DNA from: Sphingomonadaceae bacterium
GTDB taxonomy: Bacteria; Pseudomonadota; Alphaproteobacteria; Sphingomonadales; Sphingomonadaceae
Length of the DNA: 11,365 bases
Assembly: GCA_947446935.1 (NCBI GenBank)
Contig: CANFIV010000016.1
Location: 1-11,365 of the forward strand
Direction of reading: 5' to 3'
This document shows, in pieces, positions 1 through 7,338 of the stretch. The notes beneath the pieces were generated by a model. The model worked only from the letters and a program-made list of their open reading frames with translations. It searched no databases and was not told the DNA's origin. The translations under genes and the position numbers were made by a program. Positions within the stretch are counted from its first letter, which is position 1. Each line of letters opens with the position of its first letter.

Positions 1-374
1 AGAAGCAGATCGATGTGCCCGCCTCGGCCATCCGCATCGGCAAGGGCCTCGTCGATATCGACGCGGCGCGGATGCTGCTGGTGGGCACGCTGCGCGAGCT
101 GGAGGCCGAGCTGCGCGCCGGACGGGCGCTGACGACACCGCAGCGGGCCAAGGCGCGCATGGTGGCGGGCTACGTGCCCGACCTGTGCAAGCAGGTGGTG
201 GAATCGGTGGTCAGCGCCAGCGGCGCATCGGGCATGTTCGCCGGATCGCGTTTTGCCGAGGCGCTGCTCGATGTGAACATGATGAGCCTGCACCAGTCGA
301 CCGAATATGATCGCGGCCCGGAAAACTACGGGCGCGTGGTGCTGGGGCTCGAACCGTCGAACCTGGCGATCTGA
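1..374 (+). CDS. Group D flavin monooxygenase (acyl-CoA dehydrogenase fold), C-terminal part only
   Basis: The reading frame is open from position 3 (AAG CAG ATC...) through the left edge, so this is the 3' end of a longer gene; a GTG at 15 is internal and not the true start. The roughly 123 visible residues align without gaps to the C-termini of two complete genes in this window (561-1826 and 7339-8601). They share QRAKxRMVxGYVPDLC near the middle and the ending GPENYGRVxxGLxPSN. This is the C-terminal helical bundle of the acyl-CoA dehydrogenase type 2 family, which includes two-component flavin hydroxylases such as HsaA. Such proteins use reduced flavin from a separate reductase and O2 to hydroxylate aromatic or related substrates in the cytoplasm. 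The last 40 residues are closer to the 7339-8601 protein than to its immediate neighbour. The substrate is unknown. The gene ends at a TGA followed closely by a terminator. Confidence 0.85.
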   Translation, partial: KQIDVPASAIRIGKGLVDIDAARMLLVGTLRELEAELRAGRALTTPQRAKARMVAGYVPDLCKQVVESVVSASGASGMFAGSRFAEALLDVNMMSLHQSTEYDRGPENYGRVVLGLEPSNLAI

Positions 375-400
375 TCAGCTTCCCGTCACCGCAGTTTGCA

Positions 401-440
401 TGGCGTGGAGGCCCGCTCGCGGCCGCCACGCCATTTTTTT
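401..440 (+). terminator. Rho-independent terminator after the first monooxygenase
   Basis: An inverted repeat TGGCGTGG (401-408) / CCACGCCA (426-433) encloses a second inner pair GGCC (410-413) / GGCC (421-424), and a run of seven T follows directly (434-440). It begins 26 bases after the stop codon of the partial gene. Transcription of that gene therefore probably ends here, and the 561 gene needs its own promoter. Confidence 0.9.
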
Positions 441-505
441 GCGTAATTTCAGCGCCCTGAATGATTCGCCAGTGATTTTTCCAAAACTGATCTGGATCAA
501 AGTCC

Positions 506-551
506 TCTCCTCGATAGCGACATACCAATTGATATGTCGCTATCGAGGAGA
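506..551. promoter_or_regulatory. 46-bp near-perfect palindrome containing a predicted TetR operator and the Shine-Dalgarno sequence
   Basis: Positions 506-551 form an inverted repeat centred on CAATTG (526-531). Of 23 base pairs only one is mismatched (525 C against 532 A). The centre, CATACCAATTGATATG (521-536), is identical to the site at 1923-1938 and one base different from the site at 8644-8659, so it is probably the binding site of a shared regulator. The outer arms, unique to this copy, reach across the GAGGAG Shine-Dalgarno sequence of the downstream gene (545-550). If the whole region is transcribed, the RNA could fold and hide the ribosome binding site. If transcription starts inside the operator, the palindrome acts only as DNA. 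No convincing -35/-10 pair was recognised here. Confidence 0.75.
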
Positions 552-560
552 TCAGTTGTC

Positions 561-1826
561 ATGAATGCGCCCGTCATTGGAACCATCAAGCCCGAACCCG
601 CTGTCATCCCCACTCGCTTTCCCGCGCACCTGACAACCCGCGCCAAATTGCACACGGCCGATGACTATCTGATCGCCGCGCGGTCGGTGTTGCCGGTGCT
701 CAAGGCCAATGCGGCTAAGGCGCGCGAAATCCGCCGACCAGCGGACGAAAGCCTCGAAGCGGTGGTCTCGGCAGGTCTGATCGGCATCCTGCGGCCGCGC
801 CGTTATGGCGGCCCGGGGCTAGAGCTCAGCGACATGATCGATGTTGCCGACATTCTGGCCGAGGGCTGCCCGGGCACAGCCTGGGACTACGGCGTCTGGG
901 AACTTCACAATTGGCTGGTCGGCACTTTGCCCGAAGACGGGCAGAGAGAGGTGTTTGGCGCCGACGACAACCTCGTAATCTGTTGCGGCGTGTTCAACCC
1001 GGCCCTGGCACACGCGCGCCGGGTTGAGGGCGGTTACATGCTGCGAGGGCGCTGGCCCTATGGCAGCGGCTCGACCCACGCCAACTGGGCCTGCTCGGTC
1101 GCGATGGTAGATGCCGAGGACGCGGAGGGTGCGCCCGAGGCGCGCATGTTCGTCTATCCCAACTCCGATTTCGAAGTGCTCGACACCTGGCACGTGACCG
1201 GACTTTCGGCCACCGGGACCCATGACATTCTCATCCGCGATGAAGTGTTCGTTCCCGAGCGGCGCACGCTGAGCGGAGCCGAAGTCTATAACGGTACAGC
1301 ACCCGGCGCTCTGCTCCATGATGAAGCCACGTTCCGGCTGCCGGTTCTTCCCGGCGCGCATTTGTTCGGCGCGGCAACAGCGGCAGGTGCGACGCGCGCA
1401 GCGATTGAGGAATTCCGCAAACTCACGGCGAAGCGCGTGCGAGTCAACGGCACCAAGCAATACGAAGCTGCCGCGCCGCTGGCACGCATTGCCCGCGCGA
1501 TCATTGATGCAGAAGCGGCGATCCTGCTCTTGCGCAAGACCGTGCGCGATGTTGAAGCGACCGTGCGTGATGGCGGGGCGCTGACGCTCGAACAGCGGGC
1601 CAAAGTGCGGATGGTCTCGGGCTATGTGCCTGATCTGTGCCGTCAGGCCGTCAGTTCGCTGATTGGTGCATCGGGCGTCGGCGCGCTGGCGGAGGGGCAT
1701 CCCCTGATGGCCTTGCTGCTTGATGTCACCGGCATGGCCAATCATGCTTCGACCGACTACGATCTGGGGCCGGAAAACTACGGCCGTGTTCTGATGGGGC
1801 TGCCGCCCTCGAACCCCAAGATCTAA
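561..1826 (+). CDS. Group D flavin-dependent monooxygenase, oxygenase component (acyl-CoA dehydrogenase fold)
   Basis: This 421-residue protein has the usual length and architecture of acyl-CoA-dehydrogenase-like two-component hydroxylases (HsaA type). It has an N-terminal helical domain (about 30-120), a central beta domain with GRW at 163-165 and SGSTHA at 169-174, and a C-terminal helical domain ending in GPENYGRV. In this family the enzyme takes reduced flavin from a partner reductase and inserts one oxygen atom into a phenolic or similar ring; it is cytoplasmic. The start at 561 is chosen because GAGGAG (545-550) lies ten bases upstream. An in-frame ATG at 534 lies inside the operator palindrome, has no ribosome site and would add nine unlikely residues. 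The gene is monocistronic, with a terminator on each side, and is preceded by the shared operator. No flavin reductase gene is adjacent. A true acyl-CoA dehydrogenase is less likely given the motifs. The substrate is unknown. Confidence 0.88.
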   Translation: MNAPVIGTIKPEPAVIPTRFPAHLTTRAKLHTADDYLIAARSVLPVLKANAAKAREIRRPADESLEAVVSAGLIGILRPRRYGGPGLELSDMIDVADILAEGCPGTAWDYGVWELHNWLVGTLPEDGQREVFGADDNLVICCGVFNPALAHARRVEGGYMLRGRWPYGSGSTHANWACSVAMVDAEDAEGAPEARMFVYPNSDFEVLDTWHVTGLSATGTHDILIRDEVFVPERRTLSGAEVYNGTAPGALLHDEATFRLPVLPGAHLFGAATAAGATRAAIEEFRKLTAKRVRVNGTKQYEAAAPLARIARAIIDAEAAILLLRKTVRDVEATVRDGGALTLEQRAKVRMVSGYVPDLCRQAVSSLIGASGVGALAEGHPLMALLLDVTGMANHASTDYDLGPENYGRVLMGLPPSNPKI

Positions 1827-1847
1827 AGCCTTCAGAGTTTGCTGCGG

Positions 1848-1875
1848 GAGGGGGCATTGCTGCCCCCTCTTTTTT
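1848..1875 (+). terminator. Rho-independent terminator after the second monooxygenase
   Basis: A perfect 9-bp stem GAGGGGGCA (1848-1856) / TGCCCCCTC (1861-1869) with a four-base loop is followed by six T (1870-1875), 21 bases after the stop codon. It separates the monooxygenase transcript from the PQQ dehydrogenase unit. Confidence 0.92.
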
Positions 1876-1901
1876 GACCATGTCCACCTCGGGGCGTCTT
1901 G

Positions 1902-1940
1902 TTGACAAGCCACCCCGCCCTGCATACCAATTGATATGTC
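1902..1940 (+). promoter_or_regulatory. Promoter with overlapping predicted TetR operator, upstream of the PQQ dehydrogenase
   Basis: A perfect -35 box TTGACA lies at 1902-1907. About 17 bases further on, the weak -10-like TACCAA (1925-1930) falls inside CATACCAATTGATATG (1923-1938), the same 16 bases found at 521-536. Binding of a regulator there would block RNA polymerase, which fits repression. If this promoter is used, the transcript has a leader of roughly 170 bases before the start codon at 2108. I saw no clear riboswitch or further terminator in that leader. The -35 and the operator are seen; the -10 and the regulator assignment are inferred. Confidence 0.65.
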
Positions 1941-2107
1941 TTGGTTGAGAAGGGCCACCTTTTGCAGGGGAGCGAGCGCAGATTTGCATCGCCCATCGCG
2001 TAGGCAGTCCCCCTTGAGACCGGGTGCCGATGCGGCGCAAGCAGCCGGGTTGCAATCATGCTGAGGGCTGGTGTGATCGCCAGTCAGAACACAAGAAGGT
2101 GATATCC

Positions 2108-4159
2108 ATGATCAAGCGCATGATCGGCATAGCGGCGGCTATCAGCATGACCGCGACCGCAGTCGCTGGAGCAGGCCCTGCGCGAAACACCGATTGGGCG
2201 CAGCTCGGGAATGGCGCCGACATGCAGCACCACAGCGAGCTTGACGCGATCAACGGCGACACCGTGGGACAGCTCGAACTGGCCTGGTGGACCGAAGAGC
2301 CGAGCCAGTATGGCCTCGTCGGCAATCCCCTCATCGAAGACGGGCGCATTTTTCAGGGCGGACCCAACGGCCTGATCATCGCCAACGATCTGCGCACCGG
2401 CAAAGTGCTGTGGACTTACAATGCGCCCTACGATCTCGCAGGCGCGTCGTTCAACGGCTACGCCACCAAGCATATGAACCGCGGCATCGCGCTAGCTGCG
2501 GGCAATGTGATCATCACTGCCAATTGCCGCCTGTTTGCGGTGGATGAGAAGACTGGAAAGCTCGTGTGGCAAGCTGAGACTTGCGATGCCCGCGAACTGT
2601 ACTCGACAACCCAGGCTCCGCGCGTAGGCGATGGACTTGTATTCATCGGCAATGGCTGCGGGGATACCGGCCTCGTTCGGGGCTATGTCGATGCTTTCGA
2701 TGCACGGACCGGCGCACGCAAATGGCGCTTCTATACCGCTCCTGGCGACCCGGCCAAACCGCATGACAGCCCGCTCTACGAAAAGGCTGCTGCGACCTGG
2801 GGCACCAAGTGGTTCGAAAAATCGCATGGCTGCGCCAGTCCGTGGGATGCAATGACTTTCGATGAAAAGCTGCACCAGCTCTACATCGGCACCGCGGCAC
2901 CAGGCCCGTCCGATCCCACGAGCCGCGCCGCTGACGCTGGCGACGAACTCTATGCAGCTGCCATTGTCGCGGTGGATTCGCGCACAGGCGCCTACAAATG
3001 GCACTTCACCCAGACCCCGAACGATGCGTGGGATTTCGATTCCGCGATGGGCATCATGGTCGCCGATCTGCCAATTGGCGGGAAACTGCGCCGCACCGTG
3101 CTCTCAGCGCCCAAGAACGGCTTTGCCTATGTGCTCGATGCCGAGACCGGCGCGTTCATTCACGGCAGCGCTTATACGAAGATCAACTGGGCCAAGGGGC
3201 TCGATGCGGCCGGGCGGCCGATCCGAGGCGATGAGCCTGCCGACTACTGGAAGAAGCCGGACCATCAGGCCGTCGTGTTTCCCAACGGCATGGGCGCGCA
3301 TGGCTGGGAAGCCATGGCCTTCGATCCGGTATCCCGTCTGCTCTACATTCCTTCGCTGCGCGCACCGATGCTGGTGAAACAGGCAACCGGCCAGTTCACC
3401 GGGGTCTATTTCGACTTTACCTTTGGGCATGACAGCGCGGACCCCGAGCTCAAGCCCTATGGCGAAGTGGTCGCCTATGATCCGGTCGCGAACACGGTGC
3501 GCTGGCGGGCACGCGACACCATGCCGATGAACGGTGGCCTGCTGCACACCGCCGGGGGACTGGTGTTTCAAGGCATGGCCGACGGGCGGCTGGTAGCTTT
3601 CGATGATCGCACCGGCAAGGAACTCTGGAGCCGCCAGACTGGCGGGGCCATCCGCAGCGCGCCGTCAAGCGTGATGATCGATGGCGAGCAATACATCATC
3701 GTCAGCACCGGCGATGGCAGCGGCGCTGCCTCGGGCCCGATGATGCAGCGTTATGACGCCGCCCCCGAAGTGCGCACCCCGCCCCGCCTTCTGGCATTCC
3801 GTCTTCGCGGCAAGCATGCCTATCCACCGCTGGCCGCAGCGCCGGAACCGGTTCCCATGCCGCCCTCGCCGCGTCAGGATGCTGCACTCGCCAAGGTCGG
3901 CGAGCAGATGTTCGAAGGCTATGGCTGCTCGATGTGTCACGGCGCCGATGGCGGCAATTCTACAACGCCTGCCGTGCCCAATCTCAACCGTATGCCGCCC
4001 GCGGACGTCGCGATGCTGAGCATGGTTGTCCAGCAAGGCGCGCTCGCCAGTGCGGGCATGCCCAAGTTTGACGGCATGCCCGACGCCGATGTGAAGGCGC
4101 TCTACGCCTATATCATCAACAAGGCCTGGGATGCCCACGACAGGTCCGCAAAGCGCTGA
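2108..4159 (+). CDS. Secreted PQQ-dependent quinohemoprotein alcohol dehydrogenase with C-terminal cytochrome c domain
   Basis: The 683-residue precursor starts at ATG 2108, eight bases after AAGG; the longer frame from 2024 lacks a ribosome site and would bury the signal peptide. Residues 1-22 are a Sec signal (MIKR, hydrophobic stretch, AGA cleavage), so the enzyme is periplasmic. Residues about 30-580 form the eight-bladed PQQ propeller, with typical repeats such as TGKLVWQAET, RGYVDAFDARTGARKWRFY and APKNGFAYVLDAETG. Residues about 590-683 are a cytochrome c domain with CSMCH (607-611) and a probable axial Met651 in AGMPKF. The family oxidises alcohols and passes electrons through PQQ and heme c to the respiratory chain. 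Oddities: the catalytic Asp309 lies in WDFD, with a second Asp at 311 as in lanthanide-using relatives. The usual metal ligands Glu and Asn appear as Asp186 and Ala264, and no adjacent Cys-Cys pair is seen. The substrate is unknown. Confidence 0.9.
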   Translation: MIKRMIGIAAAISMTATAVAGAGPARNTDWAQLGNGADMQHHSELDAINGDTVGQLELAWWTEEPSQYGLVGNPLIEDGRIFQGGPNGLIIANDLRTGKVLWTYNAPYDLAGASFNGYATKHMNRGIALAAGNVIITANCRLFAVDEKTGKLVWQAETCDARELYSTTQAPRVGDGLVFIGNGCGDTGLVRGYVDAFDARTGARKWRFYTAPGDPAKPHDSPLYEKAAATWGTKWFEKSHGCASPWDAMTFDEKLHQLYIGTAAPGPSDPTSRAADAGDELYAAAIVAVDSRTGAYKWHFTQTPNDAWDFDSAMGIMVADLPIGGKLRRTVLSAPKNGFAYVLDAETGAFIHGSAYTKINWAKGLDAAGRPIRGDEPADYWKKPDHQAVVFPNGMGAHGWEAMAFDPVSRLLYIPSLRAPMLVKQATGQFTGVYFDFTFGHDSADPELKPYGEVVAYDPVANTVRWRARDTMPMNGGLLHTAGGLVFQGMADGRLVAFDDRTGKELWSRQTGGAIRSAPSSVMIDGEQYIIVSTGDGSGAASGPMMQRYDAAPEVRTPPRLLAFRLRGKHAYPPLAAAPEPVPMPPSPRQDAALAKVGEQMFEGYGCSMCHGADGGNSTTPAVPNLNRMPPADVAMLSMVVQQGALASAGMPKFDGMPDADVKALYAYIINKAWDAHDRSAKR

Positions 4160-4216
4160 TCCACGCCGCATGCGGTGTTTTCAGTGTGGTGAGCGGTGTT
4201 TGAGGAGATCGTTTCG

Positions 4217-4624
4217 GTGACCAAACATGAAGGCAGCTGTCTCTGTGGCAGCGTTCACTATGCATTTGAAGCCGAGCCACTGATGGTCGGTGCCTGCCAC
4301 TGCAAGAATTGCCAGCGGCAGTCGGGCGCGCCATTTTCCGTGATCTGCGGCGTGCCCGAAGCGGCCTATGAGCAGACTGGCATCACCAAGACCTATCAGG
4401 ATAAGGGCGACAGCGGCCAGGCCGTCGAGCGAGTGTTTTGCCCCGAATGTGGCTCGCCTATTCTCTCGCGCGTGGGCGCGATGCCAGGCATGGTGTTTAT
4501 CAAGGCTGGCACTCTTGATGCGCCGGACCAGTTCTCGCCTTCCATCGAACTCTATTGCGATCGTCGGTGGCCTTGGATGCCAGAACTGGCCAGCCAGCGC
4601 TTCCCACTCGGCTTTCCGGGATAG
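4217..4624 (+). CDS. GFA/CENP-V family small zinc protein
   Basis: This 135-residue protein begins with GTG at 4217, nine bases after TGAGGAG (4201-4207). The longer frame from GTG 4196 would start before that ribosome site. It carries the full cysteine pattern of the glutathione-dependent formaldehyde-activating (GFA) family: C8-L-C10, C27-H-C29 with C32 in CHCKNCQR, and C75-P-E-C78. These residues bind two zinc ions in the known fold. Family members have been linked to formaldehyde-glutathione chemistry, but most, including this one, have no proven activity. It lies 57 bases downstream of the PQQ dehydrogenase on the same strand with no terminator between them, so the two are probably co-transcribed. 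That would fit a role in handling a reactive aldehyde made by the dehydrogenase, which is inference. No terminator was found after it. Confidence 0.85.
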   Translation: MTKHEGSCLCGSVHYAFEAEPLMVGACHCKNCQRQSGAPFSVICGVPEAAYEQTGITKTYQDKGDSGQAVERVFCPECGSPILSRVGAMPGMVFIKAGTLDAPDQFSPSIELYCDRRWPWMPELASQRFPLGFPG

Positions 4625-4751
4625 ACCAAAAGCTCCATTGAGCGAGCTTGATCACCGAGGGTTGTTTGGATTTGGCGCTCGCCCCTGCCTCAGCCGGTTA
4701 GCGTCCGGCCGCAATGCATCGCAGAGCGTTTGGGCGCACAACCCTTCGATA

Positions 4752-7235
4752 TCAGGCCAGCACGGTTTCCTGGCGCTTCGTGGCGGCTGTTTCTTCCCAA
4801 CGATAGGCGATTGGCACATCCTTGGGGCCGCAGACAAAGTTTGAGATCGTGCGGCGCGGCGTTCCGTTCAGACGCACTTCCGCAATTTGCGGCAACAGCT
4901 CTTCCCACAGCACGCGCATTTCCATGCGCGCCAGATGCTGGCCGAGGCAAATGTGCGGGCCAGTACCAAACGTCAGACTGGGGATGCGCTTGCGGTCGAT
5001 GTTGAAGGTGTAGGGGTCTTCAAACACGGATTCATCGCGATTGGCGCTTTGATAGGCCAGCATGACCCAATCGCCCTTGCGGATCTTCTTGCCGGCCACT
5101 TCGATATCTTCCAGCGCAGTGCGCATGAAGCTCTTGACCGGTGTGGCCCAGCGGATGGCCTCCTCCACAAACAGCGCAATGTCCGCCGGATTGGCCTTGA
5201 GCCGCGCCACCAGATCGGGGCGCTGCGCCATGACCCACATCGACATGCTGGTGGTAAAGGCCGTGGTGTCGTGCCCGGCAGTCGTCGCGATCAGGTAGTA
5301 GCCGTGAAGCTGGCGCGGTGTGAGGTATTCGCCATCGATCCGTGCGTTCGCGATCAGGCTGGTCAGCGTGTCATCCGGCTGCCGGCGCAGATCCGCAGTC
5401 CGCCCTTCGAAATAATCGTGCAGGTCCTTCAACCCCTCATCGATCATCCGCATAGCTTCGTTGCTGGTCGCATCCTTGCCGCTGGTGTTGATGTCGGGAT
5501 CGTTGGCCGCGTGCAGCATATGCGCGTTGTGCAGGAAGAAGCCCTCGTCCTCTGCCGGCAGGCCCAATGTCGCCATGACCACGCGCAGCGGATAGACCCA
5601 GCCCACATCCTGCGCAAAATCGCAAGCTGTGCCCTTGGCGCGCATTTCCGCCACCGAGCGCCGCGCGAGCAGGCGGATGCTGTCTTCCAGATCTTTGATC
5701 GCCTTGGGCGTGAAGCGCGGATAGGCGATCATGCGCAGATCCTTGTGCTCACGCCCATCGACTTCGACCGCTGACCGGGTGACATTGGGCTCTCCGAACG
5801 TGTCGATGCTGTAGGCCACCGAGGCGCGGTCCAGCAGCATGACCGAGCCTGCGGCGTTGGAAAACACCTCGGCCCTGCGCTCGATTTCCTGAATGTCTTC
5901 ATAGCGCGTCGCGATCCAGAACGGATCGTACTTGTCCGGGTGCGCCATGGGGAATGGATCGTTCGCCCGCATCTCCTTGAAGATCGCCTCGATCCCGTCG
6001 AGCTCGGCATAGGCGCGCGGATCGACAAGCTTGTTGGCAATCGCGACCGGCACCGTGGCGCGTTTGTCCTTGGCGCGGCTGCGCGCGACGGTCCACAGCA
6101 CAACAGCCATGGACAATGCCATCAGCACAAGCGCGGTGCCATTGACCACGCGAAAGTCGCCGGTCGCCAGAGCGCCGCCCAGCATTGGTCCGGCCGAAAA
6201 GCCCACCAACGCCGCGACATTGACAAACATCGCGGTGCTGCTGGTCGGATCGACAGTGACTACCGCTTCGAACTGGTAGTTGAGGACATAGCTGAAGCAA
6301 AAGCCGAACAGCATCGCCAGCGGGATGAACCCCTGCACCGGCGCCGCCACGAAAAAGATGGCGGTGGCTGCCAGAAGCCCGGAGAAGCCGATGACCATCG
6401 GTTTGACGAAGCCGAAGCGCGACCCGATCACCGCCGCTGCCGCGCCGCCGAACATCCCGGCAAACAGCACATAGGCCGCCGAGCTGTCGGCAACATCCTG
6501 TTTCACGCCCCAAGCCGCGCCCATGTACACTAGGTACGAATAGACCGCGACCACGCCGCAATAGAACAGCACGACCGACCCGATCCCGGCCCAGCCCAGT
6601 GCAGACACGCGGCCGAGCGCAGGTTTGGCCGACGTTTGCGCCATACTGCGCCGCGTCGATGCCGTCGGGACCAGTGTGGCGAAGCCCAGGGCTACCAGCA
6701 CTGACGCTGTGATCAGGCCGAACAGGCCGACCGCGCCAAATTGCGCCGATACGGCCCCGATCGCAAGAACCGCCAGCCAGCCAACACCCAATTGTGCGAC
6801 AGTAAACACGCCCAGATTGCGGGCGGCATCGCCTTCAGCCATCACGGCATAGACCACCGCCATCGCCATACCGCATCCGAGGCCGGCAATCGGGCGCAGG
6901 ATCAGCAAGGCCCCGAACGAGGGTGCAAAGATAGACGCCAGATTGGCAAGCAGCGCCAGCGCCATGCCGAGTATGACCGTGCGACGCCAATTGAGCCGCT
7001 TGACGAGATCGGGCAGCACTGCGCAGCCAAACGAACCTACGGTGATCCCCGCGACATCGGCCATGCCCACCAGCCCGGTCTGGCTTTCGGTGAGATGATG
7101 CACCAGCCCCAACGCGGCTAGATAGGCCGGGATCGCATTGGGCAGCGACATTCCCACCGAGCCGATCAGCACCGACGGCAGGACTCCGGGGTGCAGCCCG
7201 AAGCGGTTGGCACCTGATGTTGCAGCTGTGGTCAT
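4752..7235 (-). CDS. MFS transporter - CYP108-like cytochrome P450 fusion protein
   Basis: One uninterrupted frame encodes 827 residues. Residues 1-388 are a complete major facilitator transporter: about 12 hydrophobic helices, from VLPSVLIGSVGMSLP (18-32) to ALVLMALSMAVVLWTVA (368-384), with a longer central loop near 190-210. Residues about 395-827 are a complete P450: AGHDTT in helix I (653-658), ExxR (E692-R695) and the heme loop FGTGPHICLG with Cys763. The C-terminal pattern NFVxGPKxVPI resembles CYP108 (P450terp, CYP108D1), which hydroxylate terpenes or aromatics. The junction SRAKDKRATVPVAIA is only a few residues long. In a 12-helix MFS both ends face the cytoplasm, so the P450 would be tethered on the inner side. 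A GTG at residue 395 (6053), 13 bases after AAGGA, could allow separate translation of the P450. The gene follows the monooxygenase at 8601-7339 by 103 bases and is probably in its operon. Its ribosome site (AGAAAG) is weak. No ferredoxin gene is nearby. Confidence 0.88.
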   Translation of the reverse strand: MTTAATSGANRFGLHPGVLPSVLIGSVGMSLPNAIPAYLAALGLVHHLTESQTGLVGMADVAGITVGSFGCAVLPDLVKRLNWRRTVILGMALALLANLASIFAPSFGALLILRPIAGLGCGMAMAVVYAVMAEGDAARNLGVFTVAQLGVGWLAVLAIGAVSAQFGAVGLFGLITASVLVALGFATLVPTASTRRSMAQTSAKPALGRVSALGWAGIGSVVLFYCGVVAVYSYLVYMGAAWGVKQDVADSSAAYVLFAGMFGGAAAAVIGSRFGFVKPMVIGFSGLLAATAIFFVAAPVQGFIPLAMLFGFCFSYVLNYQFEAVVTVDPTSSTAMFVNVAALVGFSAGPMLGGALATGDFRVVNGTALVLMALSMAVVLWTVARSRAKDKRATVPVAIANKLVDPRAYAELDGIEAIFKEMRANDPFPMAHPDKYDPFWIATRYEDIQEIERRAEVFSNAAGSVMLLDRASVAYSIDTFGEPNVTRSAVEVDGREHKDLRMIAYPRFTPKAIKDLEDSIRLLARRSVAEMRAKGTACDFAQDVGWVYPLRVVMATLGLPAEDEGFFLHNAHMLHAANDPDINTSGKDATSNEAMRMIDEGLKDLHDYFEGRTADLRRQPDDTLTSLIANARIDGEYLTPRQLHGYYLIATTAGHDTTAFTTSMSMWVMAQRPDLVARLKANPADIALFVEEAIRWATPVKSFMRTALEDIEVAGKKIRKGDWVMLAYQSANRDESVFEDPYTFNIDRKRIPSLTFGTGPHICLGQHLARMEMRVLWEELLPQIAEVRLNGTPRRTISNFVCGPKDVPIAYRWEETAATKRQETVLA

Positions 7236-7338
7236 GCTCGGGCTTTCTGCACGGTCAGTAAGTGCGGGCGTTTTCGGCGGCAGGCTTGCGCGTCGCGTCG
7301 AAGTCTACTGCCGAAGGTTCTCGCCCGGAGGGTGCCCC

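Noticed and set aside
489..500. Small palindrome TGATC-TG-GATCA upstream of the large palindrome
   Set aside because: It is short and unrepeated in the other promoter regions; there is no basis to call it a regulator site.
534..560. Upstream ATG at 534 as start of the second monooxygenase
   Set aside because: It lies inside the operator palindrome, has no ribosome site, and the GAGGAG at 545-550 clearly serves ATG 561.
561..1826. Annotation as fatty acyl-CoA dehydrogenase
   Set aside because: The GRW/SGSTHA and C-terminal patterns fit the flavin hydroxylase branch of the fold better than beta-oxidation dehydrogenases.
819..1958. 379-residue minus-strand open frame opposite the monooxygenase, plus similar ones at 7138-8121 and 9354-10310
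   Set aside because: They are shadow frames of GC-rich coding sequence, with no domain and no ribosome site of note.
2024..2107. Extended N-terminus of the PQQ dehydrogenase from GTG 2024
   Set aside because: It would place 28 polar residues before a clear Sec signal peptide, and AAGG at 2096-2099 fits ATG 2108.
4658..4745. Inverted repeat AGGGTTGT / ACAACCCT between the GFA gene and the P450 fusion
   Set aside because: The arms are only 8 bp, 72 bases apart and without a T run; a chance match is likely. The 127-base convergent gap shows no convincing terminator.
4887..5774. 295-residue plus-strand open frame opposite the P450
   Set aside because: It is antisense to conserved P450 motifs and shows no recognisable domain; long antisense frames are common in GC-rich genes.
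7236..7338. Weak inverted repeat between the third monooxygenase and the MFS-P450 gene (TTCGGCGGCAG / CTGCCGAA)
   Set aside because: It is imperfect, has a long loop and no T run, so it is not evidence for termination or a separate promoter; no operator copy is present.
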